DNA of 64,000 nucleotides from Adiantum capillus-veneris (lineage: Eukaryota > Streptophyta > Polypodiopsida > Polypodiales > Pteridaceae): contig CM043949.1 of assembly GCA_014529385.2 (NCBI GenBank), positions 106,926,554 to 106,990,553 on the forward strand. The letters are read 5' to 3'. Position numbers and translations under genes: made by a program. The notes under the pieces are model-generated. The model saw nothing but the letters and a program-made list of their open reading frames with translations. It had not been told where the DNA came from and searched no databases. How positions within the stretch are numbered: the first letter of the stretch is position 1; every line of letters begins with the position of its first letter. Shown here in pieces: positions 23,748 to 34,368 of this stretch.

Positions 23748-24538
23748 TGTTAGGAAATAAGACGTAGCTAAATAGATAATTGAGTAGATTACTTAATGGA
23801 GAGAGATAGATTTCACACACAAGAGATTATAGAGTAGAGAGAGAGAGAGAGAGAGTACACACGATATACGTGGTTCACCCAATGTGGGCTACGTCCACGG
23901 GAAAGCAGCCACTCAATGGCTTTAGTACTTCAAAACAAGAAGTAGTTTACAAAGGGATTATACCCTTAATGGAGCTCCCGCCTTGCTTCACTCTCACCAC
24001 CTCACACTCACCTTGTTGCATCAACTTCACACTGTGAAATGTGTGTAGAACTGGCCTCCTTTTATAGGCCAAAAGGGCTGCCCTCTCTTATGAGAGGCAG
24101 CCATGTGTAGCCGCCCTTGTGCGAATAAGTCCAAATCGGACCCTCCAATCCGCCCATGTGTGGCCGCCCTTCAGAAGACAAGTCCGCTTTTGAATTCGGC
24201 TACCGGCCATTGAATTCGGCCACCAGCCACCGGCCATTGACTTCCGACCACCGGCCATTGACTACCGGCCAACTGACCGGTTGTTTTCCGACCACTTTTC
24301 GGCCGCCGTCCGGTCATAATATTCGGGCGAAAAAGAATATTCCGGTGAAAAAAAAAGTCTCAGGGGCGGAGGTCCCCGAGGCCTTTAAAGTTGCCCCTGA
24401 TTCTTGTCCGTGAAAATTTTGGTTTCCGATGAGTGATTTTCCTTCACGCACGATGGCTTCTCCTCATAATGGGGGCCTTACAAATGTGCGCTTTTACCAC
24501 TGAAAATTACAAGGGTAAATCAGGCTCCATACTTAACA
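23748..24538 (-). repeat. Family A 5' LTR of element 2
   Basis: 791 bp. It carries (GA)n at about 23835-23856, TATA at about 24055-24067 (minus), U3 GGCCA repeats at about 24196-24280, and a segment near 24358-24385 (CAGGGGCGGAGG) shared with element 1 but absent from this element's other LTR. Confidence 0.95.
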
Positions 24539-24571
24539 GCTACCTCTCATCATACAAGGTCTACAAGTTTG

Positions 24572-24573
<2 letters not shown>

Positions 24574-24638
<65 letters not shown>
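24574..24638. repeat. (CT)n(CA)n compound microsatellite
   Basis: About 18 CT units followed by about 14 CA units just outside element 2. Confidence 0.95.
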
Positions 24639-24640
<2 letters not shown>

Positions 24641-25640
24641 AAAGAGAGGGAAAGAGAGAGTGAAGAGTCAATGAGAATTTTTGGTGGTTTCAACTCATTA
24701 ATGCTTGCTTTCCCTCACTCTCAATCTCATGCTCACCTAGCTACATTAGTAGACCAAGATACATATAATCTTTTACATGTGGTTAACTCCATGGTTTTTT
24801 GAAACCTCAAACATAGAACTTTTGAAAGGGTTTAGATGTTGTCATAATGAATCTGGAAAGAGTGAGTGGGCTAGCATAGCAATGGGGAGAGTTGTGAGCA
24901 TTATGTTAGGCTATATTGATATGACTAAACAAAGTTTGATTAGTGTAGTAACGGCTTGTCTTGTGGTTGCATTGTGTGTAAGTTCAAGCTACAGTTACAT
25001 AACAATTATGGAAGCACTCTTTTAATTTTGTTAATACAAAGTAATTAAGAGAGAAAGAATGTCTCTTTTCTTTTTCAAACAATTATAGGGAGATAAATAA
25101 GGACATAGAGCATATCCATGCCATTAAAAACCATCCCCTACAATGACACACATCCTATCTATAGAACATAAAACAATTAGGCCATGCTATGAGCAAAAAA
25201 ATGTATCACTTCTAAGTTGTTTTCCAACCAATGAACATCAAAGAATAACGAGTTCAATGGAACAATATAGCAACTTAAAGCAGCCAACAACTTCTTTATG
25301 TTTCAAAAAAGTTTATAAGGATAAACACATTGATGTGGGTGGATTTTCATTGGATTGTCTTTTGGAGGGTTTGAATGCCATCTCATCCATTTTTCTATAT
25401 GGGATGTCAGTATTAATAGTTAGCTATAGTTGCCTTATCATTAGCTTTGGGAGATTACTTCATTAAACAATAAAGCATCCAATATTATATTTGGCACTAC
25501 ATTATAGATGCATTAAAAATGTTTACACATGTTGCCACCTTGGGAGGAAGGTGAGGGAGGAGAGTGTCACAGAGTTAAGCATTGCTTCTAATTAGCCACA
25601 ACAACACACGGATCACATACTAGTCTACATGAAAGTGGAA
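24639..25640. other. No recognisable gene
   Basis: Frames at 24777-25025 and 25143-25466 (plus) have no recognisable domain. They may be parts of a decayed retroelement whose knuckle-like piece follows at 25715. Confidence 0.35.
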
Positions 25641-25667
25641 AAAATCATGATGGAGAAAGGCCTATTC

Positions 25668-26427
25668 TTTAGACTCTTATGAAGAGAAACAAGCGCAAAA
25701 AAATATATCTTCCAAAAGCCTCTAGACATTGCGTAAATTGTGGTATGGATCACCTAGCAAAGAGTTTCCCTAAAAGGCCTAGAAACAAGCCAAAAAACGG
25801 GAGTCCATCCTAGGAGGAAAGATGCCACTTTATTATCTCGATACCTCTCCTAACTATGGAGCACACCATGAGTTTAATGTGAAACCACCTACTAGAAAAC
25901 CCACGATAAATCCTCAAACTGACCTTGGTGAGAAATACATGTCCATTGATGATATTAATATATATGGGCCTAGCTCAAGGGGTTCAATCACTACTTATAA
26001 TGTTGATGATTGTTTGAAGAGCATGCTACATGCTCATAAAGGACATATAACAAAGAACACTGTCATTTCATGCCAAAAAGGACCAAAGAATCCCACTGCA
26101 AGCACCATTCATAAAGGCATGAGTTTCTTGAGCAACATGTTAAAGAGACCAACAAGCAACCGCAATGTGTGCTCTCTAGGGGCCAATGAAGCTTCTTTTA
26201 GGTTGTACAAGCAAGGAATAATTTTGATGCATTCACATGAACACAAAAAACATATATACGTGTGGCTAGCATGCAACTTTCAAAGATGTGATCCTATAGA
26301 CACAAATATTTGTAAAATTCCTATCACCACTAAGGGTGCTCAAAATGCTTCCGGTTGCTATAAGCTTACAAGCCATCCTTTAGATTCCAAGTGCTGCAAC
26401 TACAAAGCTAACTATGAAAGAACCTAA
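25668..26427 (+). pseudogene. Unrecognised frame with degenerate zinc-knuckle lead-in
   Basis: At about 25722-25770 one frame reads HCVNCGMDHLAKSFPKRP, a gag-type CCHC knuckle with the last Cys replaced by Phe. A 201-codon frame follows (25822-26427), starting MPLYYLDTSPNYGAHHEF; it has no domain I can name. Together they suggest the gag-protease region of a decayed retroelement, but the protease DSG motif is not visible. Confidence 0.35.
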
Positions 26428-28599
26428 CCAAGGGTATAAAATGGATAAGATCTTTTATTGAAATATGTGGGCCAAGGCCTTCTACAATGAGCTTCCTAGA
26501 TTCACAGCTCCAATACACCCTAAGACACAAGAGCCAACAATGGTTGTGCCACACATTAAGAGAAAAAAGAAATAAATCACCATGATTTTGACCAGTATGG
26601 ATAGTCAAGAATAAATGGAAGTAAGTATCCTAGATATGAATGGGAAAATGGTCAGTGAGTTGTGGAAGCCAATTTTTCAAAAATGAGTTCTCCCATTTGT
26701 GCCCTATTTCAAGCTCTTTAAAGAGCTCACTGACTCTTATGATACAATCTCCTCACGTTAAGAACTCCTAGAGCATGCAATGATAGCAAGAGTGATGTGG
26801 TCACTCAAGAAACCCTTTAGACTACCTAAAAGAGTATGAGCCAAATTTGACTAGCACAGGTGCCAAGCTCCTAGGAGCTAACCTTGAAAGAAAAGGGCAT
26901 CTATGGCTTAAAAGCAAGAATTTTAGCACCAGTGACATGCACAATGGTGCTAAGGTGACTTGCTCAAGTTACATTTAAATCTATCGGGGGATGTATATGG
27001 TCTGTCTAAAGTTAAGAAATTTTGTATAACAAAGCTAGAAGAAATATGGAGATGATATCTTGATAAACTGAGTACTAATTATCAAGAGGGTAAGCCCAAC
27101 GTGGAAAGAATAGCTTTTACATATAGTGCAATAGCAACAAGGTCGTGGCTATTTTAGATATGGAGAAGAAGCGAAGAGAAATTCGAACACATTAGAAATG
27201 TTCCCAAGAGATCTCATAGAACTATCCAACAAATTACTCTAGATAGAAATGTGCTAACCCATCTACCACATGGGTGATAGAAATGTTATTCTGTTTTTCC
27301 TCCTTAGTCTCTCACTCACACACACACACACACATGAGAAAGAATTTAATATTATAGGAGCATTCCCAAAAGACGTGGTAGAAGGTGTGAGCAAGGTGAT
27401 CAAGGTCATGTGAAAGAACTATGGTAAGCAGGGGTTGTGTGTAAGACCCAAGTGTAATTTATTTTCAATGCGCATGTGCTTGAGTCCCTTGGAATACCGT
27501 GATGAGACCATAACATTGTGAATATCATTATCCAGGTCAAGAATACAACATTATAATTGGATAACATCTAGAGCCAATTTTTGTAACCCTAAGAATAATT
27601 TCCCCTTTTAAAGATAGGAAGATGGTCTTTAATCATTCCTTTGAGCTATGATAGAAGAAAGATGAGTCTATTGCAGCATCAAGAAGCTCAAGTAGCTCAT
27701 TGTGTTTGACAATTGGTGATGATCCAAATTCCTAGTTGATTTTGCCCATTAAAGATGGGAAGATGGTCTTTAATCATTCCTTTGAGCTATGATAGAACAA
27801 AGAAGTCTCTTTCTTGATTGAATTATTGTTTTTATTGCCCCATGTTTGGAATTTCTACTCTCTTTCATACATGCTTCCTTTGAGTGTATATAGCCTTTGC
27901 ACAATGCTCACACTTTGAGCAGAGATTTTGATATCTCATTTTTGTCCTTAAAATTTTTAGTTCTTGCTGACCAAGTGTGGTTGCAATTTTAGTCCATCAA
28001 GCATTTGTTTGATAATTGAAGATAGCTGATAAGGCTACAAGACTATCTAATTTTGTCCATTGTTTTGAGCAATGCCCCTGCAGTTCCCTTGAGACATTCC
28101 CTTGCACTTATATAAGTCATTAATCATCCATGTCCTCTTTGGGTGTATGAATTCCTCAAAGTGACATATGTTGGTCTGCAGTTCTTATTATGTTTCCTCA
28201 TCCATCATGAAGACTCAAATTAGCATATATGATAAAAACTTAGTGACCTAAACTAGAAAGTGAGTTTTAACTCTCAAGAGACCCTCTAGACTTTTGCTTA
28301 GACAAATTTCCATCACATTTAGCTAAGGATCAACCCATAGTAGTAGAATATAGAATAACATGCTCTCATGGTAGCCTGAAAGTTGGAGAGCTTTCCAAGG
28401 AGTACATAACTATATTAGAGCATTTGAGGAAGTGTTTTGGATACTTTGAGTGGTAAAATCCACATCTAGATGGACCAGCTTAAAATACAAAATTTCTTGA
28501 GGTTTTGGTTGAATGAGAAATTTCACAAGAAGGAGTGGGACAATCAAACCATGTTGTTTGACGTGGATATTGCTAGATAGAAGCAAGTAGGTCCTTTAC
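26428..28599. other. Intergenic, probably decayed retroelement
   Basis: No frame longer than 66 codons. The phrase AAAGATGGGAAGATGGTCTTTAATCATTCCTTTGAGCTATGATAGA-like occurs twice (near 27612 and 27750), a local duplication. (CA)n lies at 27316-27334. Confidence 0.35.
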
Positions 28600-28985
28600 T
28601 GGTCTTAAGCATAGCTTATATGTAAATGGTGGGAGCCAATCATCACAACTTCATTGCCTCCATATGCAAAAATTTTCCAAGAATATTGTCCCAAATCTAA
28701 TAAGGAAAGGGTTGAGATGAATAAGATTCCTTATACACATGTTGATGGTTTTTTAATGTTTCTCATGATTGGGACTTCTACATACCTTGCATTTTCAATG
28801 GGAGTCATTAGCAAATTTATGGAGAATTTTAGAAAGAACTATTCAAAGCAAATGAAAGAAGTGATGGGATTTTCAAATGGTATGGATAATTTTGGATTTT
28901 CTTTGGAGGCAAGACACAGGTGTAGTTGGCTACATGGATGCAAATTATGTTGTATTTGTGGCCAATAGAAGGTCTATGCCATTCA
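28600..28985 (+). pseudogene. Copia RT/RNase H remnant (plus strand)
   Basis: The frame 28654-28968 contains SNKERVEMNKIPYTHVDGFL, TYLAFSMGVISKFMEN and, after a shift, VGYMDANY-like codons. These match the region between copia RT and RNase H (YAxxVGSLMY, RPDIAxAVGxxSRFM, GYxDADxA). Orientation is opposite to the family A elements. It is heavily decayed. Confidence 0.6.
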
Positions 28986-29195
28986 CTAGTGGTGAATATT
29001 TATGGTAATCTTATTACAAGTGGGTGTATGACAGGCAACAAATGACTTTTGTCCTATCACCCTTTTTTGGAAATCTTGACATATACATCTTGGCTTACCT
29101 TTGATGTGAACATCATAGCATATTTCATTGATTAATCGAAACATGACATGTTCCTTCGGAGTCATAGAGAATTCCTCTAAGAAAGCTGCATCCAT
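28986..29195 (-). pseudogene. SWIM zinc-finger remnant
   Basis: A 69-codon frame with GKPRCICQDFQKR followed by FVACHTPTC. The C-x-C...C-x-H arrangement is that of a SWIM finger, degraded at the C-x-H end. CICQDFQKR closely echoes CTCEDFQKR of the plus-strand fragment at 5178-6400, so both may come from one family. Upstream minus-strand sequence to about 29480 reads through more broken frames. Confidence 0.5.
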
Positions 29196-30255
29196 CTCTC
29201 CAGTTGTCTCAATCCTTTTTTGTGCTTCTTTTGAAATCCCATGCCTCCACTTTCATTGCCTACTATTTGAATCTCCTTTTCCACATTGCGAGGAAACCCT
29301 GTTTTCCTTGTAGTCTGGTGTAGTAATAACTAGATACTTGAAAACCTTAAGACTAGCCAACTCTTCTCTTGAGACTTTTTTCCTCCTTGCAATGGGCCAA
29401 AGCATAGGGGCAATAATTGGGACCTCCTTCACCTATTTGATTGCAAAACCATAGCCATTGAGCTATGGTTTTGTCTTTGTAGGGTCTTTTTGACTATCAA
29501 GATTGTTATCACAATTTTTTCTCCCCACAAACCAAAACAATTCTTGACACAATGATTTGGCATCCTGTGCGCAAGGCCCATTGTCTGTGGGGAACATCAG
29601 CTTCCTCTACATACATTGAGTGGTGCGCATAACATGTCAAATGCTCATTTTTAAAGGTACAATCTATTTCAATCTCCTCTTCTTCACTATTGCTATCGGC
29701 CATCTTTTTGAATCTAATATATCATGGACGATCCCAAATTTTGCATTGTTTTGACTCCACTACATATTTTGGACAATGAGAACTAACATAATTTATTGTC
29801 CATCTCTTCTTTCATTGCACGATTTCCTTGTCATTGTGTTGTGTTGGCTCTTCGTACACTGGGTGCGTGCGACAACACCTTTCGCCACCTTTGCACAACG
29901 ACAATTGGACTTGGAGTTCGCTATCTCTCCATTCTTGAGAACACAGACCCAAGTGTGGGTCTAGTGCCTATATATCAACCTGTCAAGAATCCCAAAAACT
30001 TTTCACATTGTACATAGGAGTTTAAGACATCACTAACACATGCATCATATAAGGAATCTTCCTTCTTCCCCCTTCACCAGCTACCTAGCTAGCATGGATG
30101 CTCTCAAACAAGTTTATGCTTGGAATGTATGCCTACTCTCATGGCACAAAATAGTAGTTGAGTAATTGGACATGTATTTTCTCAAATCACAAAGAAAGTA
30201 AATATAAGCTCACATTCATGTTGTTGTTTCTCCAATGTTCAATTTGTCATTCCCA
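29196..30255. other. Broken minus-strand frames between SWIM and MULE-like scraps
   Basis: The longest frame (29703-29509, minus) begins MADSNSEEEEIEIDC and has no known domain. Position between two scraps suggests the remains of one gene, but continuity is not demonstrated. Confidence 0.3.
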
Positions 30256-30513
30256 TCATTTTAGCCATAGTTGCAGTATCTCTATGTTCTCTTTTGGGAC
30301 ATGAGCCAACCACCAATCTTTGATATGCCTGGCTTGAATTGTAGCTTCTTCTACAATTGTTGAGAGTCTCCACACTTCACATTTGCCAATGTGCTCGTTT
30401 TGCTTTGGTGCAGGCACAAATTTTCTAGTGTACTTTTGTAAGCTTTTCTCCCAATGGAAAAGGCAATAGCTCTCTCTACGTTCCATCATATTGTGTGGGC
30501 CTCCATTGTACAC
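30256..30513 (-). pseudogene. MULE-like transposase or related fragment
   Basis: An 85-codon frame with RESYCLFHWEKSLQKYTRKF, CEVWRLSTIVEEA and IKDWWLAHVPKENI. This FHW...SL...T pattern with a following WW is reminiscent of the region before the SWIM finger in plant MULE-type proteins, and a SWIM remnant indeed lies downstream on the same strand. Homology is by recall of pattern only. Confidence 0.4.
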
Positions 30514-30606
30514 TTTTCTAGTTTACTTTTGCAAAGATCTACTCCCAATGGAAAACGCAAGAGTGCTCTCTACCTTCCATAATATTGTGTGGGCCTCCAT
30601 TGTACA
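30421..30606. repeat. 93-bp tandem duplication
   Basis: 30421-30513 and 30514-30606 are near-identical copies, each ending TGTGTGGGCCTCCATTGTACA. The duplication breaks the MULE-like frame. Confidence 0.85.
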
Positions 30607-30854
30607 TTGTTCTTATTGCCAGCCAGTTTGCCCTTGCCTCATCTGACATAAAATCTACAAAATCAGGTGGCTCTTGTCCACATTGATCCATGGTAGCATT
30701 GAGACTTTTCCAAAAAATTACTTGTGACTCTTCGTCCTCTTATTTTGCTTCACAAATTATGATAACCTGCAATGCTCACATATTGGCCAAATGATGCACA
30801 ATCCATTTTATATTTCTTAGGATAAACGTTTCATATCTTTCAATCATATAAAAA

Positions 30855-30898
30855 TGTTAGGAAATAGACATAGCTAAATAGATATTTGAGTAGCTTAT

Positions 30899-30960
<62 letters not shown>

Positions 30961-31591
30961 ACAATATACGTGGTTCACCCAATGTGGGCTACATCCACAG
31001 GAAAGCAGCCACTCAATGGCTTTAGTACTTCAATCAAGAAGTAGGTTACAAAGGGATTATACCCTTAATAGAGCTCCCACCTTGCTTCAGTCTTACCACC
31101 TCACACCCACCTTGTTGCATCAACTTCACACTCTAAAATATGTGTATAAATGGCCTCCTTTTATAGGCCAAAAGGGTTGTCCTCTCTCATGAGAGGCAGC
31201 CTTGTGTAGTCGCCCTTGTGTAGACAAGTCCAAATCGGACCCTCCAATCCGCCCATGTGTGGCCGCCCTTGAGAAGACAATTCCGCCTTTGATATTGGCC
31301 ACCAGCCAAAGAATTCGGCCATCGACCACCGGCCATTGACTTTCGACCAACGGCCATTGACTACCGACCAACTGGCCAAACGACCGGCCATTTTTCGACC
31401 ACTTTTCAGCCGTCGTCTAGTCATAATATTTCGGGAAAAAAGGAATATTCTGACGAATGGCCGTGAAAATTTTGGTTTTTGGCGAGTCATTTTTCTTCAT
31501 ATACAATGGCTTATCCTCATAAGGAGGCCTTACAAATGTGCATTTTTAATACAAAAAATTACAAGGGGTAAATCTGGGTCCATACTTAACA
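30855..31591 (-). repeat. Family A 3' LTR of element 3
   Basis: 737 bp. It has the longest (GA)n of the family (about 30900-30959), apparently replacing the adjacent unique sequence that other copies carry. TATA lies at about 31157-31168 (minus). Confidence 0.93.
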
Positions 31592-31645
31592 ATCTCCCAC
31601 TTGGAGACTGATCTCCACACCAACCTGTGACTGTTTTTTGGCTTC

Positions 31646-32097
31646 TTATCCTTGAATGCCAATTGAAGATGAGCAGAATCTCAACTTTTCCTTGTTGACC
31701 ACCTTTGTAAACATGTCTACAGGATTTTCACTTGTATACACCTTTCCTAGCTTTAGCTGACCCTCTTCCAAAAGAGTGCATATGAAGTGATATCTCACCT
31801 CGATGTGCTTTGTCCTTGAATGAAAGGCTGAATTCTTTGCAAGATGGATAGCGCTTTGGCTATCATTGTACAAGACACAATTGACTTGTTTGAATCCAAT
31901 CTCTTCTAAGAATCTGTGAAGCCACAAAATTTCTTTGCTTGCCTCTGTCATTGCTACATACTCTGCTTTCATGGTAGAAAGTGAGACCACTTTCTGCAGC
32001 TTTGAAGCCCGGATTATTGTTGTGCCTCCAACCATGAATACATAGCCAGTAGTGCTCCTTCAAGTATCTTTGTCACCTGCCATATCTGCATCAGCAT
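31646..32097 (-). pseudogene. Copia RNase H C-terminal part, element 3
   Basis: The frame 32035-31646 matches the RNase H end of element 2 (FHSRTKHIEVRYHF, NPVDMFTKVVNKEKL). It is cut at 32097 by the nested solo LTR and resumes at 32855. Confidence 0.9.
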
Positions 32098-32849
32098 TGT
32101 TAGGAAATAAGACGTAGCTAAATAGATAATTGAGTAGATTACTTAATGGAGAGAGACAGATTTATATACACGAGATTATAGAGTAGAGAGAGAGAGAGAG
32201 AGAGAGTACACACGATAAACGTGGTTCACCCAATGTGGGCTACGTCCACGGGAAAGCAGCCACTCAATGGCTTTAGTACTTCAAAACAAGAAGTAGTTTA
32301 CAAAGGGATTATACCCTTAATGGAGCTCCCGCCTTGCTTCACTCTCACCACCTCACACTCACCTTGTTGCATCAACTTCACACTATGAAATGTGTGTAGA
32401 AATGGCCTCCTTTTATAGGCCAAAAGGGCTGCCCTCTCTTATGAGAGACAACCATGTGTAGCCGCCCTTGTGCGAATAAGTCCAAATCGGACCCTCCAAT
32501 CCGCCCATGTGTGGCCGCCCTTGAGAAGACAAGTCCGCTTTTGAATTCGGCCACCGGCCACCGGCCATTGACTTCCGACCACCGGCCATCGGCCATTGAC
32601 CACCAGCCACCGGCCAACCGACCGGTTGTTTTCCGACCACTTTCCGGCCGCCGTCCGGCCATAATATTGCGGCGAAAAAGAATATTCCGGCGAAAAAAAA
32701 GTTGCCCCTGATTCTTGTCCGTGAAAATTTTGGTTTCCAATGAGTGATTTTCCTTCACGCACGATGGCTTCTCCTCATAATGGGGGCCTTACAAATGTGC
32801 GCTTTTACCACAGAAAATTACAAGGGTAAATCAGGCTCCATACTTAACA
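32098..32849 (-). repeat. Solo LTR of family A nested in element 3
   Basis: 752 bp with TGTTAGG...CTTAACA ends and a perfect five-base duplication AGCAT at 32093-32097 and 32850-32854. It interrupts the RNase H coding sequence of element 3, so it inserted later; its internal region was then lost by LTR-LTR recombination. TATA lies at about 32408-32420 and (GA)n at about 32184-32207. Confidence 0.95.
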
Positions 32850-33029
32850 AGCATACCCTTCCCAAAAAATATCAGTTCCTCCAAAATACAAAGCATTTTT
32901 TGTTGTCCCTTTCAGATACCTAAGTATCCACTTCACAGCTTGCCAGTGCTCTTTACCTAGATTGTCATGAACCTGTTTACAACTCCCACTGTATGTGCAA
33001 TGTATGGCCTTGTCCAGACCATAGCATAT
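32850..33029 (-). pseudogene. Copia RT-RNase H junction, element 3
   Basis: This continues the frame broken by the solo LTR, with HWQAVKWILRYLKGTT and YFGGTDIFWEGYA. It ends at the inversion breakpoint near 33030. Confidence 0.88.
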
Positions 33030-33140
33030 ATTTTCGCAAAAGAAAGGTATTGACTTCAATGAAATATTTTCTCTTATTGTAAAAATGAACTCAATTAAGC
33101 TTGTCTTAAGCCTTGTGGCTGCTAATGATTTAAATCTTAA
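33030..33140 (+). other. Inverted RT segment inside element 3
   Basis: Here the plus strand encodes RT N-terminal residues (MNSIKLVLSLVAANDLNLN), whereas everything around it is coded on the minus strand. It corresponds to about 21023-21127 of element 2, reversed. About 600 bp that encode the RT core, including YVDD, are missing next to it. Confidence 0.88.
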
Positions 33141-34233
33141 CGCAAATCCCCTCCACAAGCCTAGACTTGTACCTTTTCTTCCCACCTTCTTCTTCCTACA
33201 GCTTGTACACCCATTTATTCTGAAGTGTACGCTTACCTTTAGTGGAAACTCAATCAACTCCCATGTTTGGTTGGGATGTAATGAGTCCATCTCCACTTGC
33301 ATGCTCTTTATCCGTTCTTCTTTGGATTCGTGTTGCATGGCTTCCTTGTATGATTCCGGCTTTCCAAAATCTGAGATCAAGAGATGGTTAAAGGAAGGAA
33401 TAAACCTTTTTGGAGGTCTACTTGCTCTTGCAGATTTTCGAGGAATAGGTTGAGGCTCCTCATTTGGTTGATGTTGTTGTACGTTGTCACCATTTTTATT
33501 CCTTGAGTCTTCACGTCCCCAAGCTCCATGTACTCATCACCTGTTTCTTTTGTTTGTTTTCTTTCCAAGTAATTTTTGTACATATTTTGTTCATTGAAAA
33601 TTACATCCCTACTTCCAAAGATTTTACCATCTTCAGGATGCCATAGGCGATACCCAAAGTCACCTTCTCCATAGCCAATGAAGAAACACTTTTTGGACTT
33701 TGCATCTATCTTTGACCTTAGGCTTCTATCTATGTGCATGAAAGCCTCACACCCAAACACTTTGAGAAATGAATAATTCACCGGTTTACCTGTTCACGCC
33801 TCCTTTGGAACTCACCCATCCAATGCCGTTGAAGGTGGCCGGTTGATTAAGTACACAGACGTACTTACTGCTTCTTCCCGAAGCTCAAGTGGTAGGCATT
33901 CATGTAGCCGCATGCTTTGTGCTTGCTCCATTATTGTTATGTTCATCCTTTTGGAAATTTCATTTTGTTGAGGTATCCTTGGGGTTGTCCTTTGCCTCTA
34001 AATGGCATTGCTAGCACAATATTTCAAAAGCTTCGTTGTAATACTCGCCTCCATTGTCGGATATGAGGCATTTAACTTTAGTACCTGCTTCATTCTCCAC
34101 AAAAACTTTCCACCTTTGAAATATGAAAAACACATTGGATTTATTCTTCATCACATAAACCCATGTTTTCCTAGTTACATTGTCTATGAATGTTACATAG
34201 TACAATGAGCCACCAAGGGATGGTGTACTTGCC
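33141..34233 (-). pseudogene. Copia integrase and linker, element 3
   Basis: Broken frames, chiefly 33781-33377 (DRSLRSKIDAKSKKCFFIGY) and 34205-34011 (MYYVTFIDNVTRKTWVYVMK). They match the integrase core and C-terminal region with several shifts. The join to leader sequence at about 34233 marks the gag-protease deletion. Confidence 0.88.
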
Positions 34234-34262
34234 TTGATATACTCTAGCTACGAGCAAACTTT

Positions 34263-34274
34263 GCTCTGATACCA
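34263..34274 (-). other. Primer binding site of element 3
   Basis: TGGTATCAGAGC on the minus strand, two bases inside the 5' LTR. Confidence 0.88.
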
Positions 34275-34276
34275 GT

Positions 34277-34322
34277 TGTTAGGAAATAGACGTAGCTAAA
34301 TAGATATTTGAGTAGCTTACTT

Positions 34323-34368
<46 letters not shown>

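Larger units (their letters stand above)
18958..24538 (-). mobile_element. Ty1/copia family A, element 2 (nearly full length)
   Basis: LTRs are 18958-19732 and 23748-24538, with internal part 19733-23747. Flanking five bases are ACTAC and GCTAC, a target duplication with one transition. The primer binding site is at 23734-23745 and the polypurine tract at 19733-19743. Coding order is gag, protease, integrase, RT, RNase H. Only three nonsense codons interrupt the polyprotein: 23014-23012 (TCA to TGA), 22012-22010 (GAA to TAA) and 21910-21908 (CGA to TGA). It is the best preserved copy here. Confidence 0.96.

Noticed and set aside
33085-33453. 122-codon plus-strand frame with RT-like start
   Set aside because: It is the inverted piece of element 3 read into antisense linker sequence, not a gene.
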